Origin: Isotricha intestinalis
Lineage: Eukaryota > Ciliophora > Litostomatea > Vestibuliferida > Isotrichidae
Direction of reading: 5' to 3'
NCBI GenBank assembly: GCA_023807065.1
Contig: JAJJLU010004126.1
Span: 1-18,058 of the forward strand
DNA: 18,058 nt
Made by a program: the position numbers and the translations under genes. The notes under the pieces were generated by a model. That model did not search any database. It worked only from the letters and a program-made list of their open reading frames with translations, and was not told the origin of the DNA. Below are positions 8,012 through 17,928 of the stretch, piece by piece. The stretch's first letter is position 1. Each line of letters begins with the position of its first letter.

Positions 8012-11000
8012 TTATTTATTAAAAGCCTTTTCAATTTCTTCAAAAATAAAATCATCATCTGCTCGAACATCAAAATCCAAAAATTTATTTCCTAAAATTG
8101 CAAAAGAATGATAAGCTCCACAACAAATATCTTTAATTTCACAATTTCTATAATTTAAAAAATAATTTATAACTTTAGGTAAACTTTTTTTATTTTGTAA
8201 CCCAATACCTAATTGACCAAATTTATTGCTTCCCCAACTCCATAAATTACATTGATTATTACTTGTATCTAATATAATTGCTAAAACATGACTTTCACCA
8301 CAAGCAACTTTAATTACTTTCATATTAGTAAAAATTTCCAATTTCAAAGGAACAACAATATCATTGCAATTATAGTCATATTCTATTTTATCATTATCAA
8401 AACCACATTGATTTAAATCATTAACTCCACATGAAAATAATTCATCTTTATCATTAATAAACATAGAAAAAGTTTTTCCACAACAAATATCTTTAATTAA
8501 GCAATTTTCCCCATCAAAATTTGTAATTTGAACTGGAATTAATTTCCTACTTTTTATCATACCTGTTCCAGGTTCAAAAAATTCTTCACAGAAGCCTAAA
8601 CCTAATTGTCCATTTGATCCAAAACCCCATGAATAACATTTCCCATCTGAACTCAATGCTAAATTATGGGCTTCTCCTGAGGATATTTTATTTATGTTAA
8701 TATTATTTAAAGAATCAATACTCATTGGATTATAAATTGAAGAATTTTCTTCTTTTTGTCCTTTATTATATTGTTTGAATAATTTTTCCAAAACGTTAAT
8801 TTCCAAACCTAATTGACCACCTTTTGAACAACCAAAACTATAAATATGTCCATTACTATCAATTAGTAAGTTATGAATAGACCCACATGAAATTTTTTTT
8901 ATTTTTATTTTTCTTCTTGTCAATGAAGTAATTTTTGTAGGATTAAATATTACTTCATCTATACTTTCATATCCTAAAACACCATCTTGACTCCATCCCC
9001 AAGAATATACTGATCCATCTTTTGATAAAGCCAAAGTATGTTCATTTCCACAGGCAACACTTATTATATTTTTATCATTCAATTCATATATGTTTTTCGG
9101 AGTTTGGATTGTAGATGATGTATTATATCCAGATTCATTTTCTAAACCACATTGTCCTTTATTATTATTTCCCCATGAAAATACCTCATTTTTATCATTT
9201 ATACACACAGAATGTTCCCATCCTGAGGAAATTACTTTTATTTTTTGGTTTTTTAATTTGAAGATTAAACGAGGTAAAGAAAGAAAATCATAATTATTAT
9301 GCGTTGTTTCACAGTGAGAATTATTTCCCCATGAAATTACTATATCATTGGGGTTATTTTTTTTATAAGATAGAGTCTCATTTATAAATTTACTATATGA
9401 TGATAAAGCTTTCACATATTTCACTTTGTTGTTTTGAGTTTTTGGGTTTTCTAAATCTAAGTATTTATTTATATAATCTTTAGAGAATAAAACATTTTCT
9501 TCAGGGAAGTTTAAAATTGAGAATATCGTTTTAACTATGAAGAGAAAGAATCTTTCTGTAAGAAAATAATTTACATAATTAGATTTTATGTCACTCATTG
9601 AGGGAAATGAAAAAAAAGGTAAAGTAGAAATTTCCTTGTTTAAAGCATCAAAATTATATTCTGAATTTATTTGAATATTTTGTAAGGGAATATTCACTTC
9701 TACTCTTATTGGTCCTCCTACCATTTCATCATCTTCGTCGTCAAAATTTTCATCTGGTTCTTTTTTTGTATAAGCATAATTTATTTGCTTTATTACTAAA
9801 GGTTCTTTTATATATAAATCATTATAAGTTTCTTCATTTTTATTCATTTCCTCATTTTTACTCTGCCTTTTAGAACCGTATAAATAATATAAACAATGAA
9901 ATAATTCTTTGAAATTTTCATTAATTATATCATTGTTATCTAATATAACAGCATTTCTTCCTGTTTTCCAAGTTGTAAATAACATTATATTATGACCATC
10001 ATTATTTCTTCCTCGTGGTTCACCAAATTTTAATAAACTATATACTAAACTTTTACTATATGGTTGTTCACTATCTAAATATTTTGTTTTTTCGTTGAGT
10101 AAGCCAAGTAGTAAATTAATTATAATAAGAAAGTCAATATTATAAAATAATATTTTTTTATCAAAACAATCATTTATTTTTGTCAAAATATCTTTACAAA
10201 TTTTTACAGGTTCATCTTCAATATAATATCCAAGTAAAAAAGAATAAATATAAATATAAAATAAAGTATGACTTGTTTTAGGATTGATACTTATAATATC
10301 TTGGAAAATAGGTTCAATACAATGTTGAGTATCTAATATAATTTCTTTTTCTTTAATAGTATAAAACATATTTAGATTTCTATAAATATAATTATCACCA
10401 GTAACTGTAAAGTTAAAATATACTTTATGTAAAATAGGAGGGAATTTAATATGATAATTATCACATAAATTTTCCCAAAATTTTGCTTTTTGAGAAGGAG
10501 AAATTATATTATTTATAGAAGAGAAAGGATTTTTAAAAGAATTTCCTTTTAAATTATTCACAGTCTTTGAATCATCATAAGTAAATTCTATCATTCCCAT
10601 TTCATCACTTGAATTAACATTGTCATTATTATCAAAATTAGTATAATTATCAATTGAGCCATTTTCTTTTTTTCCATTTGCTTTTTTCTTAAAAAATTCA
10701 CCTACTGAAATATCTCTACTACTATTTAAAATATTATAATTTAAATTATTTTTATTTACCAAACTTCTATTTATTATACTCATATTACTTACATTATCTA
10801 CACTCACTTCTTCTTCAATTGCATCTGATTTTTTTATTACAGTTATTAATTTTGCAAAAATATAAAAAGCAATTTCATCTCCATTAAGATAAGAATATAA
10901 AATTGGTTCTGAAGAAGAAATAAAATTTTTTTTTTGTTTTATTTCATTATAAAAATGTTCTAAAGAAATACTTACTTTATATTTTACTAAATAATTTATA

Positions 11001-12712
11001 TATACATTTAATTTTTTTTCTATACAAGTCAAAAATAAAAAAGGATATTTTCTTGAAGATTCAATTAAACAATTCATCATATCAACATCTTCTATTAAAG
11101 GTTTATTTCTTTTAAAAATAAAGAAACAAAGTTTATTCCAATTTTCACATAAATTGTGACAATGGGTTTTTAATTTATTTAAACATTTTTTAAAAGTATT
11201 TTGAGGAATTAACTTAGGAGTCAAAATTGTCAAAATTATATTTGAAGTTTCTTCAATGAAATCAATAGAAACATCACTATCACAAGTAATGCATTTTTTA
11301 ATTATTTTTCCAATTAATTCTATTTTAATTAAATTAACTACATTATTATTAGTTTCTGGATCTAAAGAATTATTATGTTCAATTTTTGATAAAATATAAA
11401 AGTAAAATATTTTATTGATACCATATCTTTTTCTACAATAATCTAAAGAATCGAGATCAGTAATATATTTATTTCTGGAAATAAAATTAATAAAAGAATT
11501 TAAATAATTAATGAAATTAGACTTGAAGAAAAAATGATAATCATATATAATATTTGAATTAATTAAAGGATAATTGATTCTTACATCATAATTATTAACA
11601 GAGATTAAATTTGGAATAACATGAGAAGTATTTATTAAAATATATTTATAATCATCATTTGAATTTGGATTTTTAATTGTTAATAAATTATTATAAGATA
11701 ATCTAGAAAAAAGAGGAGATAATTCAACATCATCAAGATTAAAATTAGATAAATTGACATAATCATTAATTTTTGTTTCATAAAAAACTTCTGTTCCAAT
11801 TAAATATAATCCATCAAAAAAGCAATAACCCATTAAAGGAAATAACACTTGATTACTTAATAAAATTTTATCTTTGTTTAAAGGAGTGATTGAAATATTA
11901 TCTAACATTTGAATATATTCTAAATAAAACATATTTAAAGATTTTCTTTCCTTTTCAAACTCTTTTATTTCTTTTTCATTCTTTAAAATTTTAAAAAATA
12001 ATCCTTTATAAATAAATCCTTCATCCCATTCATTACTATTATTTTGAGGAATATTAGTAATTTTTTTTGATTGGATTCTTTGAAAATAATAAGTCATTGC
12101 CCAAATTAACCAATTAAAATCTTCTTGTAATTTCATTCTTGTATGAATATATTTATTTAAAAAAACTGAATCTATTGTTGAATTATTATAATCTCTTGAA
12201 AGTAATTTTGATATAATTAAAATCCTTTCTTTTAACCAATTTCTTTGATCTAAATTTAATAATTTTAAACATATATTATCTAAAGAAGTATTAGAAATGT
12301 TTTTTAAAATCAGAGAATATGATTGACTTTCAGAAAAAAATTTATTTTCAATTTTTGTCTGTAAAAATTTATAAAAAAAAGGAATTTCCATCTGCTTTTG
12401 TTTCTCTGATTTGGATGAAATTATTGATATTGCATCTATTTTTTCTTCTTTTTTTTTTATAGATTCTATTTCATTTATTTTATTATTTTCTTTTTCTTTA
12501 TTATTTTTATTTGGATTTGTAGAAGTAGAAGTATTATTATTATTTGTCTCATTGACATTGTTATTATTATTATTTTTATTATTATTATTATTATTATATT
12601 TACTTTTGTTAGTAATACTATCTTTTTGTTTTTGTTTATTTCCAACTGATTGACTATGTTTTTTTCTATTTTTTATTTGTTCATTTCTATTTACTGATTG
12701 ACATTCTCCCAT
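8012..12712 (-). CDS. large RCC1-propeller protein with N-myristoylation motif
   Basis: A 1566-aa protein with a seven-bladed RCC1 propeller at its C terminus, residues about 1122-1545. The blades begin VISWGNN, VFSWGNNNKGQCGL, VYSWGWSQDGVLG, IYSFGCSKGGQLGL, CYSWGFGSNGQLGLG, LFSCGVNDLNQCG and LWSWGSNKFGQLGIG, and each ends in a (S/A/C)-C/S-G-x-x-H-like strand. RCC1 folds serve as Ran exchange factors, E3-ligase modules or scaffolds; nothing here shows which. The N terminus is MGECQS, fitting N-myristoylation of Gly2, which would favour membrane attachment rather than a nuclear role. Then come an Asn-rich stretch (about 40-72), a Leu/Ile-rich helical region (about 110-640), a disordered linker (about 645-710), a second region (about 720-1110) with KFGEPRGRNNDGHNIMLF near 892-910, and an acidic patch (DENFDDEDDE, near 989). 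I see no HECT domain or kinase domain. The start is shared with a divergent gene 30 nt away. Confidence 0.88.
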   Translation of the reverse strand: MGECQSVNRNEQIKNRKKHSQSVGNKQKQKDSITNKSKYNNNNNNKNNNNNNVNETNNNNTSTSTNPNKNNKEKENNKINEIESIKKKEEKIDAISIISSKSEKQKQMEIPFFYKFLQTKIENKFFSESQSYSLILKNISNTSLDNICLKLLNLDQRNWLKERILIISKLLSRDYNNSTIDSVFLNKYIHTRMKLQEDFNWLIWAMTYYFQRIQSKKITNIPQNNSNEWDEGFIYKGLFFKILKNEKEIKEFEKERKSLNMFYLEYIQMLDNISITPLNKDKILLSNQVLFPLMGYCFFDGLYLIGTEVFYETKINDYVNLSNFNLDDVELSPLFSRLSYNNLLTIKNPNSNDDYKYILINTSHVIPNLISVNNYDVRINYPLINSNIIYDYHFFFKSNFINYLNSFINFISRNKYITDLDSLDYCRKRYGINKIFYFYILSKIEHNNSLDPETNNNVVNLIKIELIGKIIKKCITCDSDVSIDFIEETSNIILTILTPKLIPQNTFKKCLNKLKTHCHNLCENWNKLCFFIFKRNKPLIEDVDMMNCLIESSRKYPFLFLTCIEKKLNVYINYLVKYKVSISLEHFYNEIKQKKNFISSSEPILYSYLNGDEIAFYIFAKLITVIKKSDAIEEEVSVDNVSNMSIINRSLVNKNNLNYNILNSSRDISVGEFFKKKANGKKENGSIDNYTNFDNNDNVNSSDEMGMIEFTYDDSKTVNNLKGNSFKNPFSSINNIISPSQKAKFWENLCDNYHIKFPPILHKVYFNFTVTGDNYIYRNLNMFYTIKEKEIILDTQHCIEPIFQDIISINPKTSHTLFYIYIYSFLLGYYIEDEPVKICKDILTKINDCFDKKILFYNIDFLIIINLLLGLLNEKTKYLDSEQPYSKSLVYSLLKFGEPRGRNNDGHNIMLFTTWKTGRNAVILDNNDIINENFKELFHCLYYLYGSKRQSKNEEMNKNEETYNDLYIKEPLVIKQINYAYTKKEPDENFDDEDDEMVGGPIRVEVNIPLQNIQINSEYNFDALNKEISTLPFFSFPSMSDIKSNYVNYFLTERFFLFIVKTIFSILNFPEENVLFSKDYINKYLDLENPKTQNNKVKYVKALSSYSKFINETLSYKKNNPNDIVISWGNNSHCETTHNNYDFLSLPRLIFKLKNQKIKVISSGWEHSVCINDKNEVFSWGNNNKGQCGLENESGYNTSSTIQTPKNIYELNDKNIISVACGNEHTLALSKDGSVYSWGWSQDGVLGYESIDEVIFNPTKITSLTRRKIKIKKISCGSIHNLLIDSNGHIYSFGCSKGGQLGLEINVLEKLFKQYNKGQKEENSSIYNPMSIDSLNNININKISSGEAHNLALSSDGKCYSWGFGSNGQLGLGFCEEFFEPGTGMIKSRKLIPVQITNFDGENCLIKDICCGKTFSMFINDKDELFSCGVNDLNQCGFDNDKIEYDYNCNDIVVPLKLEIFTNMKVIKVACGESHVLAIILDTSNNQCNLWSWGSNKFGQLGIGLQNKKSLPKVINYFLNYRNCEIKDICCGAYHSFAILGNKFLDFDVRADDDFIFEEIEKAFNK

Positions 12713-12742
12713 TTTTTAAATTATTTTTTTATCAAATTTAAA
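12713..12742. promoter_or_regulatory. 30-nt shared divergent upstream region
   Basis: Only 30 nt of A/T-rich sequence lie between the start codon of the RCC1 gene (12712, minus) and that of the coiled-coil gene (12743, plus). Both promoters, and both 5' untranslated regions, must fit in it or reach into the opposite coding sequence. No known element is recognisable. The role as a bidirectional promoter is inferred from position. Confidence 0.4.
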
Positions 12743-13342
12743 ATGTCAAGTAATAACAAATTTGATATGATTATAACTTATTATAAAAATGAATTAGATT
12801 TAAAAAATAGGGAAATATCTTCTTTAAAAAAATCAATTGAAAGTCTTAATTCAGAGAATAAAAAATTAAATGAAAAAATTGAATTGATGAAATTTGAAAA
12901 TTATAAAGTAAAAGAACTTTATGGGACTAAATTAAATTTAGAATTTGAAAAAATGAAAAAAAAAGAAGGAGAAATAAAGGAAAATGAACAAAATGAAAAA
13001 GAAATTAAATTAGAAAATCCATTTGCTCATTGCAATAAATGTTTAGGATTTAAAACTAAATTATATGATTTTGAAATTTTAAATTCAAAATATGAAGAAT
13101 TGATTAAAAAAATGACTGTTTTCTATAATAGAATTAATAAAATTTTTAATAAAAACAATAATAATAATATAATACTTAAATTCAATAAGAATACAAATTT
13201 TGAAGAGTTCAAAAAGAATTTAATTTTAATTGAAAATAGTATTTTCATTCAATATGGAAATGGAGGAAATAGTTTTAATCAAAATAATCAAATTAATAGT
13301 CAAAGAGATAATAATAGATTATTTTTCCCATATAAAATTTAA
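12743..13342 (+). CDS. small coiled-coil protein with a CxxC pair, 199 aa
   Basis: Starting at ATG 12743 (MSSNNKFDMIITYY) gives 199 aa ending in TAA. An ATG 45 nt upstream at 12698 is in frame, but it would lie inside the antisense start of the RCC1 gene and add a hydrophobic stretch (MTFSHFLNYFFIKFK) unlike the rest, so it was rejected. Residues about 10-90 form a Lys/Glu/Leu coiled coil. Residues about 94-105 hold the segment FAHCNKCLGFKT with a C-x2-C pair, followed by a second helical part and an Asn/Gln-rich tail ending in LFFPYKI. No family is recognised. The divergent pairing with the RCC1 gene could mean co-expression, but that is inference. Its stop lies 17 nt from the stop of the PAS gene. 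Confidence 0.75.
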   Translation: MSSNNKFDMIITYYKNELDLKNREISSLKKSIESLNSENKKLNEKIELMKFENYKVKELYGTKLNLEFEKMKKKEGEIKENEQNEKEIKLENPFAHCNKCLGFKTKLYDFEILNSKYEELIKKMTVFYNRINKIFNKNNNNNIILKFNKNTNFEEFKKNLILIENSIFIQYGNGGNSFNQNNQINSQRDNNRLFFPYKI

Positions 13343-13359
13343 CAATAAATTTTTGTTTT
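13343..13359. other. 17-nt convergent intergenic gap
   Basis: The TAA of the coiled-coil gene ends at 13342 and the TAA of the PAS gene begins, on the other strand, at 13362-13360. Untranslated 3' ends must therefore overlap the opposite gene, unless they are nearly absent. Confidence 0.7.
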
Positions 13360-16300
13360 TTAAATAAATTTATAAAGTATATTTTCTAATTTATATGTAT
13401 CAATTTCATCATTATAAACATTTCTTCCAATAACTAATATAAGAACAACTAAACTTGTTATCAAAACAATTAATATAAAAAATGTTAATAAAACAATAGC
13501 AACTTTTTTATGTTTATTGATAATATTATTATATGCATTTTCTAACTGTATTAAGAAAATTTTAAAACTTGAAATTATATAATTATCAAAAGTTTCATCT
13601 ATATAAATATATGAAGTTCCATTAACTAAATTAGTTATATTATTTGGAGTATTAACTATAATTTGAGATAAATCTGATAAAGTACTTATTACTTTAGTAT
13701 AAATAGGCATAATTCCTTTTTGAGAATTGGTCTGTTCTAAAGTGTGACAAGAATCAACTTTAAAATTATATTTATCTAAAAAAGAACATAAATCTCTTTC
13801 AAGGAAATTATATATTTCATCGAAAGAAGAAAGTTTATTATTTCCAGAAGTCAAACTATTAAATTCAATTTCAGAACTATATAATCCATCATAAAATAAA
13901 TCTATTAAATCATTTTTATCTATAAATTCTTGAGAAGGATCATTGATTATATCTAATATTAATATCATATATCTTTCCATTGAATATCCATAAGTATCTA
14001 TTACCATTTTATAATTTAAAAAATCTCCTGTATCTCCTAAAAATTTCATAAATAAATTCAAACAAATTATTGGAATTAATAATGATAGGAATATATTTCC
14101 TAAAATTAATAATAATATGATTATTATATCAAAGATATATGATATTGAATATGATTGAATGAAATTGTTATGATTTTTTTTATCTTTTTTTTGAATTTTT
14201 TTCCTATCTGTAAAGGCAATGTTTACATCATTTTCATCGAAATTTATTTTTTTTTTATTTTCATTATTTTTTCCTTCTTCATTATTCTCTGATTCAAGAT
14301 TAAAATTATCATTTTCTTTTATAAAATTTTTAATACTTTGTTTTATTGTTTTTATTTCTTCAAAATAAATCTTATTTTTACCAAATATGTTTTTATAAAA
14401 TTTTTCTAAAATCAATATTTTATTTTTTTTAAAAGTAATTACGATTGGAAGTATTAAAAACATCATAACAACAACAACTCCAAGTTGAATAAAAATATAA
14501 ACTAAATTTTTTTTTTTTTTTTCACTTTTAATTTCTTTAAAAACATCATCATTAATTAAAATACTTCTATTACTAATAGAATATACAATTTGATAAAATT
14601 CTTGAGATGTAATTTCTATGTTTTTATTAATTTTATTTAATAAAATTAATAAACTTTGAAAATCATTTCCAGGAGTTTCTGTATTATTAATATCTAAATA
14701 TTGAAATTTAATTTTATTTATAATCGGAGTTTTAGATAATTGATTTACAAAATTGATTTTATCAATTGTATTGTTTAAACATTTATTATATAAAGTTGAG
14801 TTTTGCTTTGATTGAATATATAATTTAAATAAACAGTTTAAATCATTATAAAATGAAAATTCAGAACAAATTTCAGAATAACTTATTTTTAAATTATTAA
14901 AACTTTCAAAATAAAAGGAAAACATAAAAATAATGATAACAGATAAAGATAAACATAATATAATCCCAATTAAAAATATTGGAATATTAAAATGATATCT
15001 TTTATTTAATAATGTTTTTAATTGAGCTAATTTAATAAAATATTCTCCTGGATTTTTTTCAATTTGATCAACTCTTTTCATTTCATTTCCTTTTAAAATA
15101 TTAATTAATTGACTATTTCTTTGAGAAAAAACAGAAAAAGTTTTAATAATTTTTTCATTTTCTTCATCATCAGAATTCTCTTCTTCAGAAGAAGTCATAT
15201 TAATAATGACTTTATTATTATTAATGTTATTTTTAGGAACAACTTTTTCAATTGATTTTTCTTCTTCTTCTTCTTTTTCTTCTATTTCTTCATTATCATT
15301 TGTTATATCAGTAACATATATTTTCATTATATAAAGAGTGTTTTGTTCTCTATTTTCATTTGTACAAAAACTATATTCTAATCTTTCCAATTTAATATCA
15401 TATGTAGGCCAACTACTTCCTTCAACACTATTTAAATACATTCCAACTAATTCTTTAATATTTGTTTTATTTGAGGATTTTAAATCATTCCTAAAATTTA
15501 TAATAAAATTTTTTTCATTACACATTTTTAATTTAAATAAATTATCCTCTGGTTCATTTGAACTATAAAAATTTTTCATATTGAATTTACTTACTTTATT
15601 ATATCCAATCAACAAACTCATAAAAATATGATAAATATAAATATCATTTTCATTAGTATCATCAATATTCATTCCTATATGAGTACTAAATAATTCATTA
15701 AAAGAATCCACTTTTCCATTTGATCTAACTAAAATAACACCATAATCATCTTGGACATAATTAATTAATGAAATAAAACTCATTTTATTAAATTTTTCAG
15801 TTTCAAATAATTGCCTGATAATGATTTTAATAGATACAATAAAATAAGAATTATTATATCCATATAATTTAAATAAATTATCTTTTCTTTTTGAAAATAA
15901 AATATTTCTTCCTGTAGCAATATAATTTTTAATATATTCAGAATGATGTTGTTGAAAATAAGGAGGAAGAATTGCTTCAATGACTTTACCAATTAATTGA
16001 TGGGAATTATATCCTAAAATACTAACAACATTATCAGTACATTTATTTATTACTAAATTATTATTATTATCTAAATCACATATAATTACACAATTTTCTT
16101 CTCCATAAATTTTATCTAAATCATTATTTGATTTAAAATATAAACCTTGTAAATTATTTGTATTATCTTCATCTTTAATTTCCATTTTAACATTTTGTAA
16201 ATATTCATTATATTGAAGATTTATAAATTGATCTTTTGGATATATTGATGTAATATCAAGAAATAATTTTTCTATTTGTTCATTATGATTATACATTTGA

Positions 16301-17790
16301 ATTATTTTTGCTATTATTTGTTTATATCTTACAAAATAATGCTCAAATATTGTTTTTATTGTTGCTGAATCTTTATTTGTTTGAATATCATGAAAACAAT
16401 CATTCCAAAAACCAAAATGAATATTTGCACTTTCTAACACTTCTCTTTTAAATTTTGATATTAATTTATAATATTCTATGACTTGATTTATATCTATTTT
16501 CTGAGATGAAATAATTATCATTTTATTTAAACATTTTTGTTTTATTCTATATAAAGAAAATGTTTGTTGAAAAGTTAATTTCATATAATATTCATTGTTA
16601 TTAAAAACTTTATAAATACGTAAAAGAACATAAATATAATTTCCAATTTCTATCACTTGATAATTTAAAAATGAAATTAAAACAACAAAATACGATTTTA
16701 TTTCATTATTAGTTACTAAATATTCTAAACTGTTATTATAGAATTCTTTAATATTTTTAATTTTAATTTTTTGTAATAGTTTTAAATATCTATCTAAAAA
16801 AAATTTTTTTTTTAATAAAGAATGATGAACATCAGTTTCTCCATTATTTCCAAATAAGAAATAGTATTTTTGTTTTAAAATTATATTTTTTGATAAAATT
16901 GGAAGAAAAATCATTCCAAGTATAAAAAACCAAAATGGTTCTTTGTAAGATTTCAATAATCTTAAAACAAGAGATATGAAACTTGAATAGCAATAAATAA
17001 ATAAACAAGAAAAATAAGGAATTGATAAAGAATTTTCATAATATAAAAATTTATTTGCATTATAAAAAATTAAAAGAATACTACAAATAATATTTATAAT
17101 TATAATAATAAAGTTACTCCACTTATTTTTTATAATTATATTATAAACAATAACCAAAATTAATTTTATTATTAGTAATAAAAATTCATTGTTACAATCA
17201 ACTCTAATTGTACTTTTATTACAAAAAAGAGCATGCAAAGAAGAAAAAATTAAAATAATAAATATAGTAAATCCAGATATAATTTGTTCTAAAATTATAT
17301 TTTTTTTATTTCCAATTTTAAATAGAAGATATAATGAAATATCAATTGTTGGAAAGAAAAAAATCCAAAATAAAAAGAATGAAAAAATAAAAAATATCCT
17401 ATATAACATTTTTTGATTGATTTTATTTTTATCAAGAATTACTATAAAAATAAAAAGAATTAGCATAAATAAGCAATAGCCAAAAGAAATAATAGAATAT
17501 ATTTTTGTGTTTGATGTATATTTAAAATAAAATGATATATTTAAAACTCTTGGAATTACTTTTATATAATCAATATAATTTCCTTTTTTAATATTATATA
17601 TTTCACTATATTCATCAAAAAGATTAAATGTTATTAAATTTAAAAAAGAAAATATCATAAAAAAATTATAAACTAAAGGATTAAACCTAAAACTCTCTAA
17701 ACAATGATTGTAAAAAGAAAAAAATGTATCTCTGATTTTTATTTTTAATTTTATTGGATTTTCTGTATCATCTAATTCATTTTCAATCAT
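13360..17790 (-). CDS. PAS-domain multi-pass membrane protein, receptor-like
   Basis: A 1476-aa protein. About eight hydrophobic segments lie in the first 300 residues (near 38-58, 97-119, 130-150, 166-188, 202-220, 225-243, 257-277 and 285-301). A soluble helical region follows (about 320-555, with FWNDCFHDIQ near 465). A PAS domain is at about 565-665 (VIICDLDNNNNLVINKCTDN, then ILGYNSHQLIGKVIEAILPP), and a second weaker PAS-like segment near 675-705 (YGVILVRSNGKVDSFNELF). An acidic Glu-rich linker is near 825-845. The C-terminal half holds further membrane segments near 933-962, 1093-1118, 1217-1250 and 1426-1457, with hydrophilic loops of about 130 and 175 residues between them. PAS domains sense small molecules, redox state or light, or mediate contacts. 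The layout resembles the PAS membrane proteins (tmcB-like) abundant in ciliates and also found in Dictyostelium. No kinase or cyclase domain is visible. Ligand and output are unknown. Confidence 0.85.
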   Translation of the reverse strand: MIENELDDTENPIKLKIKIRDTFFSFYNHCLESFRFNPLVYNFFMIFSFLNLITFNLFDEYSEIYNIKKGNYIDYIKVIPRVLNISFYFKYTSNTKIYSIISFGYCLFMLILFIFIVILDKNKINQKMLYRIFFIFSFFLFWIFFFPTIDISLYLLFKIGNKKNIILEQIISGFTIFIILIFSSLHALFCNKSTIRVDCNNEFLLLIIKLILVIVYNIIIKNKWSNFIIIIINIICSILLIFYNANKFLYYENSLSIPYFSCLFIYCYSSFISLVLRLLKSYKEPFWFFILGMIFLPILSKNIILKQKYYFLFGNNGETDVHHSLLKKKFFLDRYLKLLQKIKIKNIKEFYNNSLEYLVTNNEIKSYFVVLISFLNYQVIEIGNYIYVLLRIYKVFNNNEYYMKLTFQQTFSLYRIKQKCLNKMIIISSQKIDINQVIEYYKLISKFKREVLESANIHFGFWNDCFHDIQTNKDSATIKTIFEHYFVRYKQIIAKIIQMYNHNEQIEKLFLDITSIYPKDQFINLQYNEYLQNVKMEIKDEDNTNNLQGLYFKSNNDLDKIYGEENCVIICDLDNNNNLVINKCTDNVVSILGYNSHQLIGKVIEAILPPYFQQHHSEYIKNYIATGRNILFSKRKDNLFKLYGYNNSYFIVSIKIIIRQLFETEKFNKMSFISLINYVQDDYGVILVRSNGKVDSFNELFSTHIGMNIDDTNENDIYIYHIFMSLLIGYNKVSKFNMKNFYSSNEPEDNLFKLKMCNEKNFIINFRNDLKSSNKTNIKELVGMYLNSVEGSSWPTYDIKLERLEYSFCTNENREQNTLYIMKIYVTDITNDNEEIEEKEEEEEKSIEKVVPKNNINNNKVIINMTSSEEENSDDEENEKIIKTFSVFSQRNSQLINILKGNEMKRVDQIEKNPGEYFIKLAQLKTLLNKRYHFNIPIFLIGIILCLSLSVIIIFMFSFYFESFNNLKISYSEICSEFSFYNDLNCLFKLYIQSKQNSTLYNKCLNNTIDKINFVNQLSKTPIINKIKFQYLDINNTETPGNDFQSLLILLNKINKNIEITSQEFYQIVYSISNRSILINDDVFKEIKSEKKKKNLVYIFIQLGVVVVMMFLILPIVITFKKNKILILEKFYKNIFGKNKIYFEEIKTIKQSIKNFIKENDNFNLESENNEEGKNNENKKKINFDENDVNIAFTDRKKIQKKDKKNHNNFIQSYSISYIFDIIIILLLILGNIFLSLLIPIICLNLFMKFLGDTGDFLNYKMVIDTYGYSMERYMILILDIINDPSQEFIDKNDLIDLFYDGLYSSEIEFNSLTSGNNKLSSFDEIYNFLERDLCSFLDKYNFKVDSCHTLEQTNSQKGIMPIYTKVISTLSDLSQIIVNTPNNITNLVNGTSYIYIDETFDNYIISSFKIFLIQLENAYNNIINKHKKVAIVLLTFFILIVLITSLVVLILVIGRNVYNDEIDTYKLENILYKFI

Positions 17791-17928
17791 TAATTATTTC
17801 TTTAAATTCTTTTAAATTAAATGAAAATTAAATGTAATTTTAATATAAAAATTATATTAAATGAACAAAATGATAATTATTTTATTTAAATGTTTATCAT
17901 TATTTTATTTAAAAATAGAAAGGAATAA

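Noticed and set aside
12698..12742. Upstream ATG giving a 15-residue longer coiled-coil protein
   Set aside because: It lies inside the antisense coding start of the RCC1 gene and adds a hydrophobic stretch unlike the rest; ATG 12743 fits better.
17892..17918. A 27-nt GT...AG segment near the right edge
   Set aside because: Splicing it out creates an immediate TAA with the available upstream starts.
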